From assembly GCF_000014565.1 (NCBI RefSeq), contig NC_008268.1, positions 7,506,501 through 7,570,500 on the forward strand: a stretch of 64,000 bases of DNA. The letters are read 5' to 3'. Position 1 is the first letter of the stretch. Each line of letters opens with the position of its first letter. Shown piece after piece: positions 16,501 to 24,772 of the stretch. Made by a program: the position numbers and the translations under genes. The notes under the pieces were generated by a model that saw nothing but the letters and a program-made list of their open reading frames with translations, searched no databases and was not told the origin of the DNA. The stretch comes from Rhodococcus jostii RHA1. Its GTDB lineage: Bacteria > Actinomycetota > Actinomycetes > Mycobacteriales > Mycobacteriaceae.

Positions 16501-17922
16501 TCAGGGGTGGGTGTGAACCTGTGCGTCCGGGTCCGGCGGCGTCGATGGTTCTGTCGGTGCTGGTGGTGTTTCGGTCTCGTTGGGCGGGGTGGTCGGCGGT
16601 GGTTCGGTGGTCGGTGGTTCGGTGGGCGGTGTCGATTCGTCGGGGTCCGTCGTCGGTGCCGGTGCCGGTGTCGGTTCGGGTTCGGACGCAGGGATCGGGG
16701 AGGGGGACATCGGCTTCCGTGTCGAGGGTTCGATGGTGGTGTCGAGGTCGGCGGGGAAGTCGATGACTGGGTGGGCCGATGTGGTCTGGGTGGGTGGGAT
16801 GGGCGGGGCGGTGATTGCCACCATGCGGGTAATCGGCGCAACCGGATTTGGTTGGAGGGCAACCGTCGCCGGTGCTGCGGGGACGGTTGCGGCGCTCGCC
16901 GAGGGAACGCGTGCCGGCGCAGCGTGTTCGACCAGCCGGAATCCGTGCTGGGACGGGGGTTGGCCTGCCGCTACGGTGTCGTCGGTGCGCGGGGTGGATC
17001 CGGCGTTCGTGGCGTACCAGGGCACCGTGAGTGCGGCCGCGGCGAGCACTATCGCCGCGGCGATATGCAGGTGACTGCCCCGGCGTTGTCGAACCGCGTG
17101 CCCCGGTGGGACGAGCGGGAGCCGTGAGGTGGCCGCGAGCAGTGCGGCGCCCCGGGCCGCAGCACTCCCCGGATGTGGCGCGCCGATCACCGGTGCGCCC
17201 AGGTGCTCGAGTTGCTCCCTCAGCCCGGGGGGCATCTCGGTACCGGTGAGCAGGACGAGGTCCAGATCGGAGGCGTGAAGACCCGCGGCGGCCAAGGCGC
17301 CGGCGACGAGTTCGAGCGTCGACGTCGATTCTTCGCGGGCCGGTTGGCCCCGGCGGCTATCGAATTTCGTCGAACGCAGCGGCCGCCCGATGATGGGATC
17401 GGGCCCGCTGTCCGTGCCGCCCGCCACGATCGTCAGATCCAGGCCGCCGTCATCGAGATTGCAGACGAGCGTGAATCCGTCGGCGTGGGACCCGTGTTCG
17501 GCTTCGAACCAGGCGAGCGCGGCGACGGGTTCGGGGACCAGCCCGACTCGGGCCAGTCCGGCCCGGTCGAGCGCGGCCCGCAGTTCGCGGACGCCGTGGG
17601 CGGAGTACACCGCCGGGTGGGCGAGCACGACGGGAGTGTCGTCCGCGGCATCGGTCTCGGCGATCAGACAGTGCGCCGCCGTGGCGACCAGATCCTGCCC
17701 GGTATAGCGGTATCCGTCGCCCGCGACGAGCACATCGCCGATACGGTGCGCGAACTCGGAGAGTACGGCGGTGTTGTCCGGTGGATCACCCAGGCGCACG
17801 GTCGAGTCCGGTCCGAATATCAGTGTTGCCCGGCGTGTGAGCGCCGACCCGGCATGCTCGTCGGCTGCGGCCGCGGCGACCGCGTGGACGGCCCCGATGC
17901 GAAGTCCGAGACCTCGTGTCAT
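16501..17922 (-). CDS. Hsp70/actin-fold protein with membrane segment and Pro/Thr-rich tail
   Basis: The 473-residue protein has a degenerate Hsp70-like ATPase fold: a short N-terminal strand (MTRGLGLRIGAVHAV), a phosphate-2-like loop (LVCNLDDGGLDLTIV), an adenosine-like motif (LVLLTGTEMPP) and the closing GSAAARGAALLA. The substrate-binding domain of true Hsp70 is missing. At about 300-320 there is one hydrophobic segment (IAAAIVLAAAALTVPW), followed by a long low-complexity tail of Pro, Thr and Glu that probably crosses the cell wall. ATG 17922 has ribosome binding site aggggcg. It starts 14 bases after the TIGR03118 gene and is likely cotranscribed with it. Cytoplasmic ATP binding coupled to an external tail is an inference. 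Confidence 0.7.
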   Translation of the reverse strand: MTRGLGLRIGAVHAVAAAAADEHAGSALTRRATLIFGPDSTVRLGDPPDNTAVLSEFAHRIGDVLVAGDGYRYTGQDLVATAAHCLIAETDAADDTPVVLAHPAVYSAHGVRELRAALDRAGLARVGLVPEPVAALAWFEAEHGSHADGFTLVCNLDDGGLDLTIVAGGTDSGPDPIIGRPLRSTKFDSRRGQPAREESTSTLELVAGALAAAGLHASDLDLVLLTGTEMPPGLREQLEHLGAPVIGAPHPGSAAARGAALLAATSRLPLVPPGHAVRQRRGSHLHIAAAIVLAAAALTVPWYATNAGSTPRTDDTVAAGQPPSQHGFRLVEHAAPARVPSASAATVPAAPATVALQPNPVAPITRMVAITAPPIPPTQTTSAHPVIDFPADLDTTIEPSTRKPMSPSPIPASEPEPTPAPAPTTDPDESTPPTEPPTTEPPPTTPPNETETPPAPTEPSTPPDPDAQVHTHP

Positions 17923-17936
17923 GGTGTCGCCCCTGG

Positions 17937-19280
17937 TCAGTTTGCGGCGCGGAGGCGGCCGAAGACGCCGTCCTTCTCGTCGGCGGGGCCAGCGGTGAAG
18001 TAGAGCGAGTTGCTGTCGCCGAGGCTTTCGCCGTTGCCGAACAGCAGTCCCCACAGCCCTTCCACGCCGAGAACCGCACCGGATTCGTCCCGCACGTAGT
18101 CGATGAATGCGCCGGTGGTGTCGTCGAACGCGGCGATGCGTCCGGCGCCGCCGAAGTTGCCGACCAGGATGCTGCCGCTGAGCGCGCCGAAGTCCGCGGG
18201 GGCGACGGCCACGCCCCACGGTGCGTTGAGGCGGCCTTCGTCGTCGAGCACCCGCACGAGGTTGCCGGCCGCATCGAACTCGGCGATCTTGCCGCGGTCC
18301 GGGCGGTCGCCGGCTGCGGCCTCTTGCTCGGCGTCCAGCGAGTCTTCTTCGCCCGCATCGAACTCGGTGCCATCGGCGGAGTCCTCCGCGGCCTTGGTGA
18401 CGGCGTAGGTGACGAAGACGCGGTCGCCGGCGGTGACGAGGTTGAATGGTGCCGGATCACCCGGCCGTGCCTGTTTGCCCGACCCCGGGTTGGCGGGATC
18501 GATCGGGTCACCGGTCGCGAACGGGTTGACGAAACCCTGAGTCGGAACCAGTCGCCAGGACTTGTCGAACTGCCGGATCTGCGGGTTGGCCCCGAAGTCG
18601 GCCGCCCACAAGGTGTCGTCACGGCTCGGGGCGAGCGCGAGGCCGAAGAAACTCATCCCCGCCGGGCCGCCGTCGAACATTTGCAGCGCGGGGCCGTCGT
18701 GGCGGACGATCCGCCCGTCCACGCCCTGCTCGGTCCAGCCGGCGATGCGACCGGAGTCGGTGGCGAAAAGGAAACGGGAGGACCCGCTGAGCATCTCGGG
18801 GTGTCCGTCGACGTCGACGGGTTGTCCGGTGACGACGAAACTGTCGGAGGCCAGGGGTGCGGGGTTGAACGCCACGCCGGTGATCTTCCCGCCGCCGGCG
18901 TCGGTGGTGTCCGCGTCGGCGCCGGGGACGGTGACTTCGTGGAGACCGTCTTGGTGCAGTGGACGCAGCGCCGGGTCGGGGGAGGCGTTCACGTCGCCGA
19001 CGAACTCGAATGAAGTCCCGCCGGCGCCGACCCAGAAGTGTCCGCCGTCGCCCTGGGGCCGGATTGCGACACCCCAGGCGTTCACCATCTCGGGGAACGT
19101 GGCGGGTGCGCCGTACGAGTCGTTGCTCGCAACAAGCGTCGTACTGGTGTAACGGTTGCCGGGCAGCGACCCGGTGTCGGTCGCCGGGGCGGCGGGGCTA
19201 CATCCGGTGACGCCGAGCAGCAGTGCGGCGAGCGGCACCGCGCAGGCCGCGGCGATACCTCGTGGTGTGCGTCGTTGCAT
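17937..19280 (-). CDS. TIGR03118 family lipoprotein
   Basis: The 447-residue protein starts with a lipoprotein signal (lipobox LGVTGC at about residue 27), so it is anchored outside the membrane. The body matches the TIGR03118 pattern: NAWGVAIRPQ, GGKITGVAFN, GLALAPS, LWAADFGANPQI, GNLVRVLDDEGRLNAPWGVA and VGNFGGAGRI. It is probably a six-bladed beta-propeller. The family role is unknown. A Glu/Asp-rich insertion lies near residues 315-335. It is between the membrane protein gene (19405-20145) and the actin-fold gene, in the same direction. The 124-bp gap upstream contains a purine-rich tract (about 19327-19362). Confidence 0.9.
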   Translation of the reverse strand: MQRRTPRGIAAACAVPLAALLLGVTGCSPAAPATDTGSLPGNRYTSTTLVASNDSYGAPATFPEMVNAWGVAIRPQGDGGHFWVGAGGTSFEFVGDVNASPDPALRPLHQDGLHEVTVPGADADTTDAGGGKITGVAFNPAPLASDSFVVTGQPVDVDGHPEMLSGSSRFLFATDSGRIAGWTEQGVDGRIVRHDGPALQMFDGGPAGMSFFGLALAPSRDDTLWAADFGANPQIRQFDKSWRLVPTQGFVNPFATGDPIDPANPGSGKQARPGDPAPFNLVTAGDRVFVTYAVTKAAEDSADGTEFDAGEEDSLDAEQEAAAGDRPDRGKIAEFDAAGNLVRVLDDEGRLNAPWGVAVAPADFGALSGSILVGNFGGAGRIAAFDDTTGAFIDYVRDESGAVLGVEGLWGLLFGNGESLGDSNSLYFTAGPADEKDGVFGRLRAAN

Positions 19281-19404
19281 GACAGATCCTTTCGAGATGC
19301 CGGTGCCACACGCGATCGCGTCGTGACCGGAGAAGGGAGGAGAGGAGAAGGGAGGGGAGGGGAATCGAGAGGCGCAGAGATACCTTCGACGTCGTCGAGG
19401 AGTC

Positions 19405-20145
19405 TCAGTGTTCGGCGTTCCAGAAGCCGATCCACACCGCTATCCACCAGCAGATCTGGGAGATCGATGCGGTGGCCGCGCCCCAGATGGTCAGGGTGGG
19501 TGCGAGTGAACCGGTGGCGGCGCGGGCGATACGCTGGCTCAGGATCAGAGCCTGGAGTCCGTTGAGGGTCAGGATCACCACGCAGGCGAGTTTGATCCGG
19601 GTCAGGGTTGAGGCGAGATTCGGTTCGAGCAGGGCGCCGCTGGCGACCAGTCCGGCCAGGCCCAGCCAGATCGGCAGGTGCAGGCGGTGTGCTCCCGCGA
19701 TTGCTTCGGCGAGTGTGGATCTACCGGACACCCACACCAGCACCAGATAGTCGGCGATCAGGACGCCCCCGAACCCGAGCACGAGGGACGCCAGATGCAC
19801 GAACAGCGCCGCTCGATGCAGCACCGGGTCGACGGTGACGTGTGCCGAGATCCAGAGCACCGCGGTCACTGTCACCGATGCGAGGACGCCGGCAACTGTG
19901 ATCGCCCACCACGAATCATGCAGGGCTAGTGGTCGATCCGGCTCGCTCGCAAGGATCCGACGGCGGCCCGGGTCGACAGTGCGCGGGGACGGGTGGCCAC
20001 GGTCCTCACCCCAGATGATCGTGGCAGTCCGGGCCTGCCGCGTCGGAAGGGGGGTCACCGGTGACCGGAGGGTCGGTGCGGTGGGCGACGAGGCCCCGGG
20101 GTCGGTGGCCGGCGAGTCGGCGGGGGAGGGGGAAGTGTGCTGCAT
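19405..20145 (-). CDS. Polytopic membrane protein
   Basis: The 246-residue product has a hydrophilic N-terminal region of about 75 residues rich in Ser, Pro, Thr and Arg. About five transmembrane segments follow (for example WWAITVAGVLASVTVTAVLW, LGFGGVLIADYLVLVW, LGLAGLVASGALL, KLACVVILTLNGLQALIL). No family is recognised. It leads the probable operon with the TIGR03118 lipoprotein and the actin-fold protein, which suggests a shared envelope function. Confidence 0.72.
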   Translation of the reverse strand: MQHTSPSPADSPATDPGASSPTAPTLRSPVTPLPTRQARTATIIWGEDRGHPSPRTVDPGRRRILASEPDRPLALHDSWWAITVAGVLASVTVTAVLWISAHVTVDPVLHRAALFVHLASLVLGFGGVLIADYLVLVWVSGRSTLAEAIAGAHRLHLPIWLGLAGLVASGALLEPNLASTLTRIKLACVVILTLNGLQALILSQRIARAATGSLAPTLTIWGAATASISQICWWIAVWIGFWNAEH

Positions 20146-20259
20146 CGGTGAGTCCGGTCCTGGTGAAGAGTGCGCGAACGGAGATCCGCACCGATTCGGT
20201 GCGGTGGGTGGCGCGCGCTGCCCCGGACGCCGTGACCCTGTGGGGAGTGGTGTGCGGTG

Positions 20260-20385
20260 CTACCGCACGCCTACGGTCCACCACTCGAAGTGTGTGCTTC
20301 GCAGGCCTGTTGGGTCCGTCCTCGGCCGGTCAGTGATGTGGGTGTCGCGATTGGATACCGCCCAGGGGCGAACGTGCATGGTCAC
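20260..20385 (-). CDS. Short ORF of 41 residues ahead of the membrane protein gene
   Basis: A GTG at 20385 (or ATG 20379) follows the strong ribosome binding site gggaggag. The frame begins VTMHVRPWAVSNRDTH and ends EWWTVGVR. It lies about 115 bp upstream of the polytopic membrane protein gene in the same direction. It could be a leader peptide or a small protein. No family is recognised, and a chance frame is possible. Confidence 0.35.
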   Translation of the reverse strand: MTMHVRPWAVSNRDTHITDRPRTDPTGLRSTHFEWWTVGVR

Positions 20386-20841
20386 GACCACTCCTCCCGA
20401 ACTGTCACAGCCCCTTCACAGGGTGTAGCTAAGGCTGCCCTTTCCTGCTTGGCGATCTAAGTAAAAATGTTTGGGCACCCGAAGTCAATTGATGTGACAG
20501 TGCACACACGTCGAGGTCCTATCTGCCCGGTTGCTTTCGGCTGTCCTTTCGGCCCGTGGCGACCTGCCGCGGGGAACAGATTCGGCTTCGAATCGACGGC
20601 GCAGAGGGATTCACGATGGCACCACCAGTGCCGCCAGGATCAGCCGGCCATTCGAGGGGTAGGTGTCAGCGATCATCACCAGCGCCCCGACGGCTTCGCC
20701 GTCTACACCGGAAACCTGTTCGCGCCCCACGAGTGCTGATCGAGAACACGACACTCTCGCGGCCGCTGCCGGACCTGAATGTTCGGCCCACGTCGCCTCC
20801 TCTAGTACCGCGGTCGACCGCCACCCGTGCGGGGCAAGCTT
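20386..20841. other. No gene recognised
   Basis: Holds the upstream region of the membrane-protein operon at its left end and the 3' side of the iron transporter ATPase gene at its right end. Nothing else supported. Confidence 0.45.
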
Positions 20842-21882
20842 TCACAGGTCGTACGCCACGGCCTTCCCGAGAACGCGGATGCCGACACGGTCGCCGGGGG
20901 TCAGGGCGGTGGCGCCGAAGCGGCGCACGGTGACCCGTTCGGGAACCTCCCCGTCCCCGGTGTCGAGGCGGATACCGAGCAACATCTCCGACCCCAGATA
21001 TTCGACGTCGACGACCGTCCCGGATACACCGGCACCATCCGTGGTCACCTCGATCTGCTCCGGCCGCAACATCACTCGGGCGTTCCCGTGGACGCCGTTC
21101 GATGCCACGGTCACGTCGCCGAGGGCGCAGCGGGCCCTGCTGCCCTCGACGCGCGCCGACAACACGACGGCGTCGCCGATGAATTCCGCAGTGGGGACGT
21201 CGACAGGGGTGGAATAGATTTCGCGCGGAGTGCCGATCTGGGCGAGCCGGCCCGCACTCATCACCGCAACCCGGTCGGCGAACGACAACGCCTCGGGCTG
21301 GTCGTGGGTGACGAGGATGGTGGTGATCGCGGCCTTCGCGAGGACGTCGGCGACGATCCTGCGGGTGTTCGCCCGCAGGCCGGCGTCCAGCGCGGAGAAC
21401 GGCTCGTCGAGCAGCATGAGTTCGGGTTCCCGGGCCAGCGCCCGCGCAAGTGCCACCCGCTGCTGCTGCCCACCTGAGAGCTGGTCGGGTCGCCGCGCCG
21501 CGTACGACGGGTCGAGCGAGACCATCTCGAGTAGCTCGGCGATCCTCGCCGGGGTGCGGGCCCGGCGGGGGAGCCCGAACCCGACGTTGGCGCCGACCGT
21601 GGCGTGCGGGAACAGCGCACCGTCCTGGGCGACGTACCCTACCGACCGCCGGTGCGCGGGCGCCCATCCACTGCCCGCGACGACCCGGCCGGCCAGTGCG
21701 ATGGTGCCGGCGTCCGGCTTCTCGAAACCCGCGACCAGGCGGAGCAGGGTGGTCTTGCCGCAGCCGGACGGTCCGACGATTGCCGTGGTCGATCCCGGCT
21801 CGACCGCGAACGCGACCCCGCGGAGGATCGTCGCCCCGCCGAACGACTTGTCGACGCCGTCCACTTCGAGTGCGTATGTCAT
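20842..21882 (-). CDS. fbpC: Fe(III) ABC transporter ATP-binding protein
   Basis: The 346-residue ATPase has Walker A GPSGCGKTT, Q-loop YVAQDGALFP, signature LSGGQQQRVALARAL, Walker B LMLLDEPFSALDA and switch histidine VTHDQ. A C-terminal TOBE-like regulatory domain follows (about 235-346, VMLRPEQIEV). This layout is that of FbpC/AfuC ferric importers. It powers import through the two-domain permease encoded just upstream, whose stop overlaps this ATG (ATGA, 21879-21882). The set sits behind an IdeR-like iron box at 24570-24588, so it should be induced when iron is low. Confidence 0.93.
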   Translation of the reverse strand: MTYALEVDGVDKSFGGATILRGVAFAVEPGSTTAIVGPSGCGKTTLLRLVAGFEKPDAGTIALAGRVVAGSGWAPAHRRSVGYVAQDGALFPHATVGANVGFGLPRRARTPARIAELLEMVSLDPSYAARRPDQLSGGQQQRVALARALAREPELMLLDEPFSALDAGLRANTRRIVADVLAKAAITTILVTHDQPEALSFADRVAVMSAGRLAQIGTPREIYSTPVDVPTAEFIGDAVVLSARVEGSRARCALGDVTVASNGVHGNARVMLRPEQIEVTTDGAGVSGTVVDVEYLGSEMLLGIRLDTGDGEVPERVTVRRFGATALTPGDRVGIRVLGKAVAYDL

Positions 21883-23444
21883 AGTCCCGCTACCTTTTTC
21901 GACTGGGAGAAGAGCACGTACGTCATCGGCAGCGACAGCACGATCATGATCAGCGCGTACGGTGCGGCACCGGCGTAGTCGATCTCGCTGCTGCGCGACC
22001 AGAACTGCATGGACAGGGTGCGGGTACCGGTCGGTGCCAGCAGGAGTGTGGCGGTCAGTTCGTTCACGATCCCCAGGAACACCAACGCCCCGCCCGCCGC
22101 CGTCGCCGGGGCGGCCAGTGGCAGCGTCACCCGGAAGAAGGCCGACAGCGGCGAGACACCCAGCGACTGCGCCGCCTCCTCCAGCCCGACGGGCGCCTGC
22201 GCGAGCCCGGCCCGCAGATTGATCAGCGCGCGCGGCAGGAAGAGCAGCGCGTAGGCCGCGATCACGACGGTGACCGTCTGGTAGAGCGGATGCAGATAGC
22301 GGATGGAGACGGTGACCAACGCCAGCGCCACGACGATGCCGGGCAGCGAACTCGAGATGTATGTGCCGCCTTCGAGGACCCGGCTGAATCGTCCGCGATG
22401 GCGGATCGAGATCCAGGCGATCGGGAACGCGAGTATACATGTCACGACGGCACCGGCGATGCCGAATCCGAGAGTCTGGACCAGCGCGGAGGCAAGGGCG
22501 TCGAACTCCCAGACCGTGCTCCCGCCGATGACGAGCCAGCGCAGGACACTGACCACCGGGACACCGACGGATACCGCGATCAGCACCCCGAGAAACAGCA
22601 GCACGATCGGCGAATAACGCCAGCCGAGTTCGGCGGGGACGGCGCGGCGGGCGGCACCCGACCCGATCCGGGCGTACCGGGCGCTGCCGCGGACGACCGA
22701 TTCGATCACCAGCAGGGTCAGGCACAGCAGCACCAGGACCCCGGCGAGCATGGTCGCCGCGGCTCCGTTGAAGGTGGACTGGTACTGCTCGAAGATCGCC
22801 GTCGTGAACGTGTCGAACCGGACGAACACGAAGGCCCCGTATTCGGCGAGAAGGTGCAGCGAAACCAACAGCGCCCCACCCGCGATGGCCAGGCGCAGCT
22901 GCGGCACCACGACGCGGAAGAACACCGCCCACGGGCCCACGCCGAGGGCCCGCGCCGATTCCTCGACGGCCGGGTCCAGCCGGCGCAGCGTCGCCGCCGC
23001 GGGTATGTAGACGAGCGGGAAATACGACAGGGTCGCGATGAGCACACCACCGTGCAGCCCGCCGAGCGAGGGAATCGCCGTCACCCACGAATAACTGTTC
23101 ACGAACGCCGGCACGGCCAGGGGCGCCGCGAGAAGCACCGCCCACACCTTCGCCCCGAACACCCGGGTGCGCTCGACGAGCCAGGCGGCCGTGACACCGA
23201 CGACGACGCAGATCGGCACCGTGACCACGACCAGCATCACGGTGTTGGTGAGCAATTCGCGGACCCGGGGCCGGAACAGCAGTGCCGACGCGGTGTCCCA
23301 GCCCGTGTCGACGCTCGCGGCGATCACGTACCCGAGCGGGATGAACGATGCGGCGACCACGATCACCGCGGCAACGGCCAAGGGCAGTGGCATGCCCGGC
23401 CGGGCGGTCGGGCGACGCGTCGTGTCCGCGTCCCCCGACCGCAC
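21879..23444 (-). CDS. fbpB: Fe(III) ABC transporter permease, fused two-domain type
   Basis: The 521-residue protein contains two homologous permease halves with about twelve membrane segments. Each half has the cytoplasmic EAA loop that contacts the ATPase: EESARALGVGPWAVFFRVVV near residue 187 and EEAAQSLGVSPLSAFFRVTL near residue 432. This is the FbpB/SfuB arrangement of ferric importers. It begins with GTG 23444, 20 bases after the binding-protein gene, and its stop overlaps the ATPase start. The three genes form a tight operon. Confidence 0.93.
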   Translation of the reverse strand: MRSGDADTTRRPTARPGMPLPLAVAAVIVVAASFIPLGYVIAASVDTGWDTASALLFRPRVRELLTNTVMLVVVTVPICVVVGVTAAWLVERTRVFGAKVWAVLLAAPLAVPAFVNSYSWVTAIPSLGGLHGGVLIATLSYFPLVYIPAAATLRRLDPAVEESARALGVGPWAVFFRVVVPQLRLAIAGGALLVSLHLLAEYGAFVFVRFDTFTTAIFEQYQSTFNGAAATMLAGVLVLLCLTLLVIESVVRGSARYARIGSGAARRAVPAELGWRYSPIVLLFLGVLIAVSVGVPVVSVLRWLVIGGSTVWEFDALASALVQTLGFGIAGAVVTCILAFPIAWISIRHRGRFSRVLEGGTYISSSLPGIVVALALVTVSIRYLHPLYQTVTVVIAAYALLFLPRALINLRAGLAQAPVGLEEAAQSLGVSPLSAFFRVTLPLAAPATAAGGALVFLGIVNELTATLLLAPTGTRTLSMQFWSRSSEIDYAGAAPYALIMIVLSLPMTYVLFSQSKKVAGL

Positions 23445-23464
23445 GCGGCCGATCAGTGCGAGAT

Positions 23465-24505
23465 TCAGAGCAAACCGGCTTCCGTCATCAGTTCGGTGAC
23501 CTGCGGGCTGTTGAGCTTCGCGGGGTCGACCTGCGGGGCCTGGAGTTCGGCGAGGGGAACGAGCTTCGGGTTCGCCGGCACGCCACTGGCCACCGTGTAT
23601 TCGAACGACGTCCCGGTCTGCAGGACCTCCTGCCCCTTCGGGCCGGTGACGAACTTCAGGAACTGCTGCGCCGCATCCTGGTTCGTGCTGGATTTCAGGA
23701 CGCCGCCACCGGAGACGCTGACGAACGCACCGGGGTCCTCGTTCTTGAAGTAGTGCAGGGCGACGTTGTTGCTGTTCTCACCGGTCTTGGCCTGATCGCC
23801 GAACCAGTAGTAGTGGTAGATGACGCCGCCCGGGATCTCCCCGGCGTTGACAGCCTTCATCACCGTGCCGTTGCCCTTGTAGGTGCGGACGTTGTCCTTC
23901 ATCCCGGCCAGCCACTGCCGGGTGGCGTCCTCACCCTTGAGCTCGAGCAGGGCGCTGACGATGGCCTGGAAGTCGGCCCCCGAGGGCGAGGCGGCCCAGC
24001 GGTCCTTCCATGCGGGGTCCTGCAGGTCGAGCAGCGACTTCGGCAGCTGGTCCTGGGGCAACGTGTCCTTGTTGTATGCGAAGACGGTGGAACGGGCCGC
24101 GATGCCGGTCCACTTGCCGCTCGACGGCCGGTACTGGCCCGGAACCTGGTCGAGGACATCCTGGTTCACGTCGGCGAACAGCCCGGCGTTCTCGACCAGC
24201 GTCATCGCGGGGGAGTTCTCGGTGAGGAACACATCGGCTGGCGACTGGTCCCCCTCGGCCACGAGTTGGTTGCCGAGCTCGGTGTCGCTGCCGTTGCGCA
24301 GTTCCACCTCGATGCCGGTCTCCGCGGTGAAGGCGTCGGCCCATTCCTGGGTGAGCGACTCGTGCTGGGCGTTGTAGACGGTGATCTGGTTGGCTCCGCC
24401 GGAGTCGGTGCCGCTGTCCGAACCGGAGTCCGAGCATCCCGACACCGTCATCACCGCGGCGGTGGCCAGTGCCAGCCCCGACATCAGTCCGATCCGCTTC
24501 CTCAT
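23465..24505 (-). CDS. fbpA: Fe(III) ABC transporter substrate-binding lipoprotein
   Basis: The 346-residue protein has a lipoprotein signal (MRKRIGLMSGLALATAAVMT, lipobox VSGC) and the extracellular iron-binding fold of the FbpA/FutA type: ITVYNAQHESLTQ, GIEVELRNGSDTELGNQ, DVFLTENSPAM. The YHYYW stretch near residue 235 carries tyrosines of the kind that coordinate ferric ion in this family. ATG 24505 gives a normal signal; the in-frame extension to 24592 does not. An IdeR-like box lies 65 bp upstream. Confidence 0.93.
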   Translation of the reverse strand: MRKRIGLMSGLALATAAVMTVSGCSDSGSDSGTDSGGANQITVYNAQHESLTQEWADAFTAETGIEVELRNGSDTELGNQLVAEGDQSPADVFLTENSPAMTLVENAGLFADVNQDVLDQVPGQYRPSSGKWTGIAARSTVFAYNKDTLPQDQLPKSLLDLQDPAWKDRWAASPSGADFQAIVSALLELKGEDATRQWLAGMKDNVRTYKGNGTVMKAVNAGEIPGGVIYHYYWFGDQAKTGENSNNVALHYFKNEDPGAFVSVSGGGVLKSSTNQDAAQQFLKFVTGPKGQEVLQTGTSFEYTVASGVPANPKLVPLAELQAPQVDPAKLNSPQVTELMTEAGLL

Positions 24506-24569
24506 CGTTCGTCCGTCCTCTTCCGCAGCGGGACCTGTCCCTGCTGTCTCCAGGAAAATGATGCTACTT

Positions 24570-24588
24570 GCAGGATTGGCAAACCTAA
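24570..24588 (-). promoter_or_regulatory. IdeR/DtxR-type iron box upstream of the Fe(III) importer
   Basis: On the minus strand the 19-mer TTAGGTTTGCCAATCCTGC has a perfect left half and a partial right half of the IdeR consensus (TTAGGTTAGGCTAACCTAA). Its place 65 bp upstream of the ferric binding-protein gene supports iron-dependent repression. Confidence 0.7.
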
Positions 24589-24772
24589 CCATCCGGACTT
24601 TGGTGGACCGTGGTGACAGGTGGTGTGGGCGTGTCCGGGTCAGGAGGGTAGGGAAGATCGGAGGCGATCACCCACACCGGGACAGCCAATCAACGCCCGA
24701 AACCGATACCCGGACACCGTCGACGGTGCGCCGCGAGTATCACCCCACCCCGCGGTCCGGACCTGCCTGTGA

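Noticed and set aside
19327..19362. Purine-only G-rich tract that could form a quadruplex
   Set aside because: The run is real, but it lies in a short intergenic gap, its spacing is irregular and no functional signal can be supported.
22290..23753. Long plus-strand frame (487 residues) opposite the Fe(III) permease gene
   Set aside because: Asp/Arg/Gly/His-rich shadow. The minus strand encodes a clear two-domain permease within an operon.
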